Assembly: GCA_027622115.1 (NCBI GenBank)
Contig: JAQBZS010000612.1
Coordinates: 1-5,239 of the forward strand
Direction of reading: 5' to 3'
Source: Planctomycetota bacterium
GTDB taxonomy: Bacteria > Planctomycetota > Planctomycetia > Planctomycetales > Planctomycetaceae
DNA length: 5,239 nucleotides
The notes under the pieces: generated by a model
Told to the model about the DNA's origin: nothing
Databases searched by the model: none
Seen by the model: the letters and a program-made list of their open reading frames with translations, nothing else
Shown here: positions 1-5,239 of the stretch, piece after piece
Numbering within the stretch: position 1 is the stretch's first letter
How the letters are laid out: the number at the start of each line of letters is the position of its first letter
Program-made: the position numbers and the translations under genes

Positions 1-309
1 GTAACCCATCCCTCGCAAGACTTCGAGGACTTCACTCCACGTTGGAAATTGCCGCCCGCTGCGACGCTTGTAGTCGTCCATTGCGCGCATGAATTCGATT
101 TCGTCGTCCGAATAATCGCGTTCGCAGGTTGTCGGATCGATTTGTCGGCGACGTTCCACTTTCCGGCGCGGTCCTTCGCGACGTTCTTCGCCGTCCGCGA
201 CGGGAGTTTGAATCACGCGGCGATCATTCGCTTCGCTCCGATTCTGCAATTGAGCGAATTGCGAGCGGCGATCGACGACCAGTTCCGACACGCGAGTTTC
301 TGTAACCAT
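1..309 (-). CDS. Conserved hypothetical protein, planctomycete type (partial, C-terminus off the window)
   Basis: The reverse strand is open from an ATG at 307-309 to the window edge, giving 103 residues with no stop. Function is unknown. Residues 1-40 look variable and polar. Residues 41-60 are strongly basic (EERREGPRRKVERRRQ). They are followed by DPTTCERDYSDDEIEFMRAM (59-78) and by a compact ending with FPTWSEVLEVLRGMGY (88-103). From memory, this second half matches a small conserved protein of Planctomycetota that usually ends a few residues later, so little is probably missing. There is no signal peptide, membrane segment or recognisable catalytic motif. The basic stretch followed by an acidic and helical module would suit a small nucleic-acid- or ribosome-associated protein, but that is speculation. 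No strong Shine-Dalgarno sequence precedes the ATG. The gene is separated from ugd by about 680 bases, so it probably has its own promoter. Confidence 0.75.
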   Translation of the reverse strand, partial: MVTETRVSELVVDRRSQFAQLQNRSEANDRRVIQTPVADGEERREGPRRKVERRRQIDPTTCERDYSDDEIEFMRAMDDYKRRSGRQFPTWSEVLEVLRGMGY

Positions 310-656
310 AATGCTGCATTTCCCGAAAGGACCGAGCCGGCTCATCGAAAGGGCACCCACCCATCAATGAATGATTTAGGCTCCAGACACTCCATCGTGC
401 TTGTGAATTCCTGCGGATTATTGGCAATCCTCATAGTCAATCGGCAATCTTGGCCGGTGACTCTACCGACGAGACCGGATTGCGCAACACAGCGAAGTTT
501 GCGGTTAAGACAAAGCGGTCAAACAGCGCGGAGAATTCGGTTTCGACAATCAACACACGCTGCATTACTTATGCGGACTCGAACGATTGTTCGCATCAGG
601 AGCGAGACTTGCCGCACAGCACAGCCGAGAACTCAACAGCCGCCATCACAAATGCA
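310..656. other. Intergenic stretch without an intact gene
   Basis: No convincing coding frame lies here on either strand. Open frames that cross it have atypical starts and unstructured Ser/Thr/Arg-rich translations. The part next to 309 is the 5' flank of the minus-strand hypothetical gene and should hold its promoter, but I could not pick out a -35/-10 pair with acceptable spacing. The only structured element I see is the palindrome with flanking direct repeats at 324-352. The right part leads into the PhyH-like fragment, in the same plus-strand frame, without a recognisable start codon close to the conserved segment. Confidence 0.6.
324..352. repeat. 10-bp palindrome flanked by 7-bp direct repeats
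   Basis: GAGCCGGCTC at 334-343 is a perfect inverted repeat. It sits between two copies of CGAAAGG (324-330 and 346-352), which lie 22 bases apart, about two helical turns. The palindrome is 25-34 bases upstream of the ATG of the minus-strand hypothetical gene, a position where an operator or 5'-UTR structure could act. A third CGAAAGG occurs at 911-917 with no palindrome, so the heptamer alone may be chance. No regulator gene is in view. Confidence 0.3.
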
Positions 657-659
657 AGC

Positions 660-776
660 TGGCGAACTCAGTTGGATGAACTGGGATTCGTCGTGCTGCC
701 GGACTGGTGCTCGTCGAGGCAACTGGAGGAACTCAGGCGTCGCGTTGACGAACTGTACCACGAAGAGGCCGGATAG
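660..776 (+). pseudogene. Remnant of a phytanoyl-CoA dioxygenase (PhyH)-like gene, N-terminal fragment
   Basis: The plus-strand frame reads WRTQLDELGFVVLPDW, then CSSRQLEELRRRVDELYHEEAG, then TAG at 774-776. This is the typical opening of PhyH-family Fe(II)/2-oxoglutarate oxygenases: a helix, a 'GFVVLP' strand, then an amphipathic 'QLEELRRRVDEL' helix. Full family members are roughly 250-300 residues and carry an HxD...H iron site further on, and none of that is present. After the TAG the same frame runs only 28 codons to a TGA at 861-863, and the other two frames show no recognisable PhyH continuation. The upstream frame is open back to a TTG at 450, but that 70-residue stretch has no family likeness, and no ATG lies in frame near the conserved part. 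I read it as a decayed or truncated gene. A short expressed protein or a chance resemblance remain possible. The family assignment is from memory of the motif. Confidence 0.45.
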
Positions 777-946
777 GTCGTGGCTCGGATCATCGCTTTC
801 CTTGATCGAATCCGAACCTTCCGCCAAAACACCGATGCGGAGTTGGCGCGACGGAGAATCTGAATCATTCACGATTGTCGGCGTGCTTTCCTGAGTCGTC
901 TGTCGTGGTTCGAAAGGAATGATAGCGTGGCGCGGAAGGGGTCGGC

Positions 947-969
947 TTGAGACGAAGTTCGGTTCTCAA
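947..969 (-). terminator. Possible weak terminator hairpin after ugd
   Basis: TTGAGA (947-952) and TCTCAA (964-969) can pair as a 6-bp stem. CGA/TCG (953-955 with 959-961) can extend it across a two-base bulge, leaving a three-base loop. It lies about 20 bases beyond the ugd stop codon, where the operon should end. No T-run follows it in the direction of transcription, so it is not a standard intrinsic terminator; it could instead be a 3'-end stabilising hairpin or chance. The rest of 777-988 shows no gene. Confidence 0.22.
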
Positions 970-988
970 CGCCGCAGCGCGAAGTGGG

Positions 989-2302
989 TCACGCAACGTC
1001 TTCGTGTAGACCAATCCCCGAGTAATAAAAGCCAAGCTTGCGCACTCGCTTGGGATCGTACACGTTTCGACCGTCAAAAATGACCGGCTGCTTCATCTTG
1101 AACTTCAGGTATTCAAAATCCGGCGCGCTGAACTCTTTCCACTCGGTCATCACGCATAACGCGTCGGCGTCCGTGCAGGCATCATAGTGGTGATCGAAAT
1201 AGTTCAAGCGATCGCCGTACTCGCGACGCACGTTTTCGATGGCCACTGGATCATGCACGTTGATCGTGGCTCCCACTTCAAGCAACGAATCGATCAGCAC
1301 CAACGCTGGAGCCTCGCGAATGTCGTCGGTGCGCGGTTTGAACGACAGTCCCCACAATGCGATCGTGCTGCCGCTCAAGGCTTCACCGAACCGGCACTTC
1401 AGCTTTTCAAACAGCACGCCCTTTTGTTGGTTGTTGACTTCGTCCACGCTCCGCAGCACGCGCGCTTCCAGGCCGTTGGATTTCGCCACGGCAACCAACG
1501 CCCGGACGTCTTTGGGGAAACACGATCCGCCGTAACCGACGCCCGGAAACAGGAACGAGAACCCGATTCTCGCATCATGGCCGATCCCGCGGCGGACGTC
1601 GTTGATGTTCGCGCCGACTCGTTCGCACAAGTTCGCCATTTCATTGATGAAACTGATCTTGGTGGCCAGCATGCAATTGGCCACGTACTTCGTCATCTCC
1701 GCACTCTCGATGTTCATCACCAAGTACGGATTTTCGGTGCGCAAGAAGGGTCGATACAGATCGTGCAAAGTGTCGGCGACTTCTTGCTTCGCGGCTCCGA
1801 CCACGACTCGGTCCGGTTTTGTGAAGTCGTCGATTGCCGCGCCTTCTTTGAGGAATTCCGGATTGGACGCCGTGTCGACGACTCGGCCCGTGGATTCCGT
1901 GAGCCAGGTCGCGACCTTGCGATTCGTGCCGACGGGGACCGTACTCTTCACGACGACGATCGTGCCTTCATCGAGATGCGGTCCCATGTCGAAGCAGGCT
2001 TGTTGCACGTACTGCAAATTGGCCGACCCATCGTCGTCCTGCGGCGTGCCGACGCAGATGAATACGCAGCGGGCTCCAGGAATGCTTTCGGCGTAGTTCG
2101 TGCTGAATTTGAGGCGACCCACTTTGCGGTTGCGGTGCACAAGTTCCGTGAGGCCGGGCTCGTAGATCGGAACTTGGCCTTCGCGGAGCGCATTGACTTT
2201 GGCTTCATCAATGTCGACACAGGTGACGTCGTTGCCACTTTCGGCGAAGCACGTTCCCGTGACCAGTCCCACGTAACCCGTACCAATCATCGCGACTTTC
2301 AC
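989..2302 (-). CDS. ugd: UDP-glucose 6-dehydrogenase
   Basis: This cytoplasmic enzyme oxidises UDP-glucose to UDP-glucuronate with two NAD+, a precursor for capsule, exopolysaccharide or LPS sugars. The 437-residue protein has the normal bacterial length. The N-terminal NAD-binding Rossmann domain shows GTGYVG at 7-12 and the acidic VDID ending the second strand (D30). KSTVPVG is at 119-125 and the substrate-loop motif SNPEFLKEGAA at 146-156. The central helix carries K205 and N209 (TKYVAN), followed by LATKISFINE. The catalytic cysteine is C261 in GYGGSCFPKD (256-265). The C-terminal UDP-binding domain has SFKPRTDDIREAP at 320-332. The NPEFLKEG motif favours UDP-glucose over UDP-N-acetyl-hexosamine dehydrogenases. 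The start is GTG at 2300-2302, backed by AGGAG seven bases upstream and by the immediate beta strand MKVAMIG. It is the last gene of the run, 67 bases after the LptE-like gene. All key residues are present. Confidence 0.96.
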   Translation of the reverse strand: MKVAMIGTGYVGLVTGTCFAESGNDVTCVDIDEAKVNALREGQVPIYEPGLTELVHRNRKVGRLKFSTNYAESIPGARCVFICVGTPQDDDGSANLQYVQQACFDMGPHLDEGTIVVVKSTVPVGTNRKVATWLTESTGRVVDTASNPEFLKEGAAIDDFTKPDRVVVGAAKQEVADTLHDLYRPFLRTENPYLVMNIESAEMTKYVANCMLATKISFINEMANLCERVGANINDVRRGIGHDARIGFSFLFPGVGYGGSCFPKDVRALVAVAKSNGLEARVLRSVDEVNNQQKGVLFEKLKCRFGEALSGSTIALWGLSFKPRTDDIREAPALVLIDSLLEVGATINVHDPVAIENVRREYGDRLNYFDHHYDACTDADALCVMTEWKEFSAPDFEYLKFKMKQPVIFDGRNVYDPKRVRKLGFYYSGIGLHEDVA

Positions 2303-2309
2303 GTTCGGT

Positions 2310-2314
2310 CTCCT
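2310..2314 (-). promoter_or_regulatory. Ribosome binding site of ugd
   Basis: Reading the minus strand, AGGAG lies seven bases before a GTG codon. It is the clearest Shine-Dalgarno sequence in the window and fixes the non-ATG start of ugd. The nearest in-frame ATG is codon 5, which would cut into the first strand of the Rossmann fold. Confidence 0.75.
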
Positions 2315-2346
2315 GTGTTCGAGATGGCGTGGTCCGCGCGACGTGA

Positions 2347-2365
2347 CGATTCCTACGCCGAATCG
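2347..2365 (-). repeat. Inverted repeat between the LptE-like gene and ugd
   Basis: CGATTC (2347-2352) and GAATCG (2360-2365) form a perfect 6-bp stem with a 7-base loop, starting five bases beyond the stop codon of the LptE-like gene. No T-run follows on the minus strand, so full termination is unlikely. It could act as an RNA stability or processing element that sets ugd expression apart from the upstream genes, or be chance. Confidence 0.25.
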
Positions 2366-2369
2366 AACA

Positions 2370-2888
2370 TCACCACGGCGTTTCCATCATGTCGACAATC
2401 GATGTCGCCAATTCGCGGACGGCGGCATCCGTGGCGGTCGCCTGAGACTGACCTACTTCCGGCGCGAATGCGGTTTGCGCCGACAGGTGGCGTTGCAGGT
2501 CGCGAATCGGCAAGTGGTGCGTGTGGACGCGACCGTTGCGACGGTCCTCCCAGCGCACTTCGACGACCAGCGAATTCTGCAACTCCCGAGGATCGTCGAA
2601 CGCCGTAATCCCCAAGACGTCCTTTCGCGAGTCGATAATGCGCCCGTGCAAAACCGTGTCGGCAGTATCCGCTCGCACGAGCCGAAAATGAGTGCGGGTT
2701 TGGATCTCTTTTTGAACGGCTTCTGTCAGCAGGTATTCCAGATCTCGACGATTCGTTTCGGACTTAAACACCGGAACCGCCACCGTACGCACTTGATAAT
2801 CGAACGCCCCGCCCACCATGTAGCCGCAACCACCGGCAAACACGAGCAGCAACACACACGCATGCGTCGCGAATCGGGAGACTGGCAT
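2370..2888 (-). CDS. lptE: LptE-type LPS-assembly lipoprotein
   Basis: In proteobacteria LptE is the outer-membrane lipoprotein that plugs the LptD barrel during insertion of LPS into the outer leaflet. This 172-residue protein has the family's size. It begins with a lipoprotein signal: basic N-terminus, hydrophobic VLLLVFAGG, then Cys21 as the predicted lipidation site (FAGG-C, a slightly loose lipobox with Ala at -3). The mature part opens with CGYMVGG, then VRTVAVPVFKSET (33-45), the helix LTEAVQKEIQTRTHFRLV (54-71) and ADTVLHGRI (76-84). This strand-helix-strand order is characteristic of LptE/RlpB. The C-terminal helix ATATDAAVRELATSIVDMM (150-168) also fits. Residue +2 after the Cys is Gly, not Asp, consistent with outer-membrane sorting by the E. 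coli Lol rule, if that holds here. The ATG at 2886-2888 has only a weak GAG about 11 bases upstream. It follows the BamD-like gene by 24 bases. LptD is not in view, so the role is by family only. Confidence 0.78.
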   Translation of the reverse strand: MPVSRFATHACVLLLVFAGGCGYMVGGAFDYQVRTVAVPVFKSETNRRDLEYLLTEAVQKEIQTRTHFRLVRADTADTVLHGRIIDSRKDVLGITAFDDPRELQNSLVVEVRWEDRRNGRVHTHHLPIRDLQRHLSAQTAFAPEVGQSQATATDAAVRELATSIVDMMETPW

Positions 2889-2912
2889 TCGAATACTAAC
2901 TCGATGTAAGAA

Positions 2913-4373
2913 TTACAGTCGGACGCGTCCAGGCGGTTCGGAATCAGGCTTGTCTACCACGTTGGATTTCGGTGGACTTACAGGTCGTGCCGTGTTCACG
3001 GGAACCGGCTTCAATCCTGGCGTAGCGCGTGAAGCGGCTTGATTGTTTCCGAATCCGGGCAACGTCGCCGTGACACTCGGATCGATTCCTGCCAAGACTT
3101 CGCGTGCTTTCTGAGCTTGTTCCGACATCGGGAACTTCTCGATGACCTGCATGCACATCACGGCCACGGCTCGTGGACGACCCTTTCGCTGATAGACTCG
3201 CACGCGATGCCATGCCCGTTCGGCTTCCGCGGCATCGATCTTCTTCAACTCGGCTCGCAATCGACCTCGGTCACGCGTTTCCGGATACAGCCGCAACGTG
3301 CTTTCCTTGAGTTGTCGAGCCGAACTAAGGGAAGTGCCGTCGTAGGACGGACCCTGATACGACATTAACTCAACATGTGACCCCAGCACGAACGCCGTTT
3401 CCAGGTGTGGGCTCTGTGGGAATTGTTCTCGTAGCAATTTGAACTTACGAGCCGCTTCGGCCCAGTTCTGATTACGTAGGTGATACGTGGCCTCCAGCAT
3501 GACGGCGTCGTCGGCCAGCGGCCCGGTCGGGTCGTGCAACCAGATGGACTTCAACGCCCGCATGGCGTGACCTTGGGTGTCGAACGTCGGACGAGTTTTG
3601 TCGTGAAAGTTCGGCAAGATCGGAACCTTCAGCGTCGGGTCGCGGTACTTCGGCGATTTGGGATTGTCTTGCCCGGAACGAGGATTCTCGAAGTTCACCT
3701 GTTTGATTTCGTCGGTCGTGGCGAATTCCGGGAAGCCTAAGTATTCCTGCCCAATCGAAAACAAGCGTTTGGTGATCTGATCCATGTGCCGTGTCGAGGC
3801 ATAGTCACTCAGCAGGGCTTCATAGTGGTCTTGGGCATGCGGACGTTTGTCTTGTTCAAACTGCGCTTCGGCAACCAAGAATAGCGCGTCTTCGCGATAG
3901 GGATGTTCTTTGTTGTAGAGCACAAATCTGCTTTTCACGACGCCGAGCACATCAAAGTTCCAACCCGGCTTTACGTGAAGATGAGTCAAGATGTGTTCAG
4001 TGGCTTCGAAGCGTTTGCGAGCTTCTTCGGCCTTGCCCGCTGTTTTAAGTTCCTGTGCTTCCTTAAAGGTGGCCTGGGCCTTGTCGAGCCCCACCTTGGC
4101 ATGTGCCATGTCAAAGTTGTGCTTTTTCTTTTTGTCACGGCCTTCCAGAACCCGCTGAATCGGCCCTTTGACGTCGGACGTATCCGCGAGTGCTTCGTCC
4201 GCGGCGGAGCCTCGGCCCGGCAAGCGGAAAGCGGAAAGATCGGGCGTGGCTTGGCAACCGGCAAAAACTGCCAGTGAAAGCGCTAAAACAAAGACGGTTC
4301 GCCCAAAGCGGATCGCGTGAACGGATACGTCAGCGATGCGGTATCTCGACATGACCATTGTCATCCATGGCAT
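2913..4373 (-). CDS. BamD/YfiO-like tetratricopeptide-repeat outer-membrane lipoprotein
   Basis: Probable periplasm-facing lipoprotein of the beta-barrel assembly type. Numbering is from the ATG at 4371-4373 (486 residues). A basic N-terminus leads to hydrophobic VFVLALSLAVFAG and Cys40, the predicted lipidation site (VFAG-C), with Gln at +2. A charged KKKK stretch (81-84) precedes TPR-like helical pairs at about 90-130, 159-191 (REDALFLVAEAQFEQ, then YEALLSDY), 285-323 (DDAVMLEATYHLRNQNWAEA, then LREQFPQSPH) and 384-428 (AWHRVRVYQRKGRPRAV, then VIEKFPMSEQAQKA). The phrasing 'processed unit, then queue ending FPxSxH' is typical of BamD. A Pro/Asn-rich linker near 213-268 and a Pro-rich tail (about 430-486) have no counterpart in the ~245-residue E. 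coli BamD. The start is uncertain: TTG 4376 and ATGs ending at 4373, 4364, 4358 and 4352 are all in frame; GGAT five bases before the 4358 ATG is the best ribosome-site match. It could also be a general TPR lipoprotein rather than true BamD. Confidence 0.78.
   Translation of the reverse strand: MPWMTMVMSRYRIADVSVHAIRFGRTVFVLALSLAVFAGCQATPDLSAFRLPGRGSAADEALADTSDVKGPIQRVLEGRDKKKKHNFDMAHAKVGLDKAQATFKEAQELKTAGKAEEARKRFEATEHILTHLHVKPGWNFDVLGVVKSRFVLYNKEHPYREDALFLVAEAQFEQDKRPHAQDHYEALLSDYASTRHMDQITKRLFSIGQEYLGFPEFATTDEIKQVNFENPRSGQDNPKSPKYRDPTLKVPILPNFHDKTRPTFDTQGHAMRALKSIWLHDPTGPLADDAVMLEATYHLRNQNWAEAARKFKLLREQFPQSPHLETAFVLGSHVELMSYQGPSYDGTSLSSARQLKESTLRLYPETRDRGRLRAELKKIDAAEAERAWHRVRVYQRKGRPRAVAVMCMQVIEKFPMSEQAQKAREVLAGIDPSVTATLPGFGNNQAASRATPGLKPVPVNTARPVSPPKSNVVDKPDSEPPGRVRL
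4351..4364 (-). promoter_or_regulatory. Small hairpin over the start codons of the BamD-like gene
   Basis: ATGAC (4351-4355) and GTCAT (4360-4364) form a perfect 5-bp stem with a 4-base loop. On the mRNA it places one candidate AUG in the 5' arm, one in the loop and one at the 3' edge. It could influence which start is used, but a 5-bp stem is weak and may reflect only the run of Met codons. Confidence 0.2.
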
Positions 4374-4418
4374 CAAACGAAGTAGCGAACGGCATCGTGC
4401 CGGTCGTCGAGTCGGGGG

Positions 4419-5174
4419 TCATCGGGAGGGAGGGGCGAGGTAGCGAAGCATTTTCGGCCGACGTCCAAGGACGTATGAAATGGCCGATGTCGTAAAGGAG
4501 TGGAGTTGCGAGAACTGTTGCGAGGTGACGCTGAGGTGGGGTGAGGATGATTCGTCCGCGAGTTGCCCGAGTATGGCAACAGTTTCTGACTGGAGCAGAT
4601 TGTGCCGGTATTCAGGACGCCGGCAATTGGTGCAGAGCAAACCGCCTTGAGAAACCCAAAACGTGTAATTTCGACCGGTTTGAACCATTTCCCCGCACTC
4701 GCCGCAGGCGTCGATCGCGGGTAGCTGGCCGATTTCACGCAGCACAGCCAGTTCAAACCTCACTATCGTCAGTTTGGGGTCTCCGTCTTTGGAAAGACGT
4801 GAAAGTGTATCGATGGATGTGAGATAAAGGTTGGGATGTGGATCGTATTCCTCGGTCAAAGCGTCGAGCAACTCGGCCACGTAATAGCCGCCGTACAACG
4901 TATAAAGATTCTGCCCGTGCGGCAGAAATCGCTGTTTGAGTTGTGCTTCGGTGAGGATGTCGAGGCTATTTGAGGACTTGCGGATGAAGACTATTCGACA
5001 TTCTGAGAGGAGGTCAATAGCAGCATCAAAGGGGCTCTTGAGCCGTCGAGCCCCCTTGGCGACCACCGAAATCTTGCCGTGTTCAGAGGTAAAAAACGTG
5101 ACGATCCGGCTAGTTTCGGACCAGTCCGTTTGCCGCACCACGAGTCCGTCCGTTTTCTCCACCGACATTGCCAT
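4419..5174 (-). CDS. recO: DNA repair and recombination mediator RecO
   Basis: RecO works with RecR (and RecF) to load RecA onto SSB-coated single-stranded DNA in recombinational repair, and can anneal complementary strands. At 251 residues it has the normal length. The N-terminal OB-fold (about 1-80) shows the family pattern: DGLVVRQTDWSETSRIVTFF (9-28), then GKISVVAKGARR (33-44), with the segment that follows reading SPFDAAIDLLSECRIVF. A helical middle part (about 88-150: YTLYGGYYVAELLDALTEE, then VRFELAVLREIGQLP) leads to a zinc site with C157, C160 (CGEC) and C181, C184 (CTNC), all four ligands present. A helical C-terminus ends in LGRRPKMLRYL. Two starts are possible, ATG 5174 and ATG 5168 (codon 3), neither with a clear Shine-Dalgarno. 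It is the first complete gene of the minus-strand run; the BamD-like gene begins about 45 bases after its stop. Its promoter, or an upstream operon partner, lies at or beyond the right edge. Confidence 0.93.
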   Translation of the reverse strand: MAMSVEKTDGLVVRQTDWSETSRIVTFFTSEHGKISVVAKGARRLKSPFDAAIDLLSECRIVFIRKSSNSLDILTEAQLKQRFLPHGQNLYTLYGGYYVAELLDALTEEYDPHPNLYLTSIDTLSRLSKDGDPKLTIVRFELAVLREIGQLPAIDACGECGEMVQTGRNYTFWVSQGGLLCTNCRRPEYRHNLLQSETVAILGQLADESSSPHLSVTSQQFSQLHSFTTSAISYVLGRRPKMLRYLAPPSR

Positions 5175-5239
5175 CCGTGCTGTTAAAGATGTTGGGTAGC
5201 GTGTTGAAAATCTCGGGTTGACACGGGAAATCGTTCAAG

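Noticed and set aside
777..863. Continuation of the PhyH-like frame after its TAG (28 codons reading VVARIIAFLDRIRTF and on), considered as evidence of stop readthrough.
   Set aside because: The stretch does not resemble the residues that follow in PhyH proteins and ends at TGA 861-863. Readthrough would restore nothing recognisable.
49..894. A 281-codon plus-strand open frame across the left region.
   Set aside because: It starts at a TTG, lies antisense to the conserved hypothetical gene in its first third, and reads as unstructured Arg/Ser/Thr-rich sequence afterwards. The PhyH-like segment is in a different frame.
905..925. GGTTCGAAAGG, which resembles a tRNA T-loop.
   Set aside because: No matching T-stem, anticodon arm or acceptor stem can be folded around it on either strand.
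1187..2608. A 473-codon plus-strand open frame opposite ugd and the LptE-like gene.
   Set aside because: It is antisense to a clear ugd with all catalytic motifs. Its translation is His/Arg/Asp-rich with no domain likeness, as expected when the complementary strand's codon bias removes stops.
4373..4756. A 127-codon minus-strand open frame overlapping the recO 3' half and ending at the BamD-like start.
   Set aside because: It is a shifted-frame shadow of recO. RecO's zinc site and C-terminus are intact in the main frame, so no frameshift or fusion is needed.
5183..5239. A short minus-strand open frame entering from the right edge and ending in TAA at 5183-5185, eight bases before recO, possibly the tail of an upstream operon gene.
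   Set aside because: Only 18 codons are visible, with no recognisable motif and mostly A/T third positions. The spacing is suggestive, but it cannot be called a gene.

Overview
The window looks like chromosomal DNA from a Gram-negative-type bacterium of middling GC content, most likely a planctomycete. That placement is inference. It rests on a partial small protein at the left edge whose motifs (RRRQIDPTTCERDYSDDE, FPTWSEVLEVLRGMGY) I recall from conserved hypothetical proteins of Planctomycetota, and on two long or divergent outer-membrane-assembly lipoproteins next to recO.

Right three quarters (989-5174): four genes on the minus strand, read right to left, with short gaps of about 45, 24 and 67 bases. 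They probably form one transcription unit. The order is recO (recombination mediator with a CxxC...CxxC zinc site), a long TPR lipoprotein of the BamD/YfiO type, a small LptE-type lipoprotein, and ugd (UDP-glucose 6-dehydrogenase). Three of the four fit envelope work: a lipoprotein of the beta-barrel assembly type, one of the LPS-transport type, and an enzyme supplying UDP-glucuronate for surface polysaccharide or LPS. recO is a DNA-repair gene that appears simply to share the operon.

Left quarter (1-988): a minus-strand conserved hypothetical gene starts at 309 and runs off the left edge. Between it and the end of ugd lie about 680 bases with no intact gene. The one notable item there is a plus-strand stretch at 660-776 that reads like the first ~38 residues of a phytanoyl-CoA dioxygenase (PhyH) family protein and then stops. 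It is probably a gene remnant. A palindrome flanked by direct repeats lies just upstream of the hypothetical gene, and a weak hairpin follows ugd.

I found no tRNA, rRNA, CRISPR array, insertion sequence or phage gene. Nothing here is clearly a new biological system. The points most worth a second look are the PhyH-like fragment, the grouping of envelope genes with recO, and the unusual length of the BamD-like protein.
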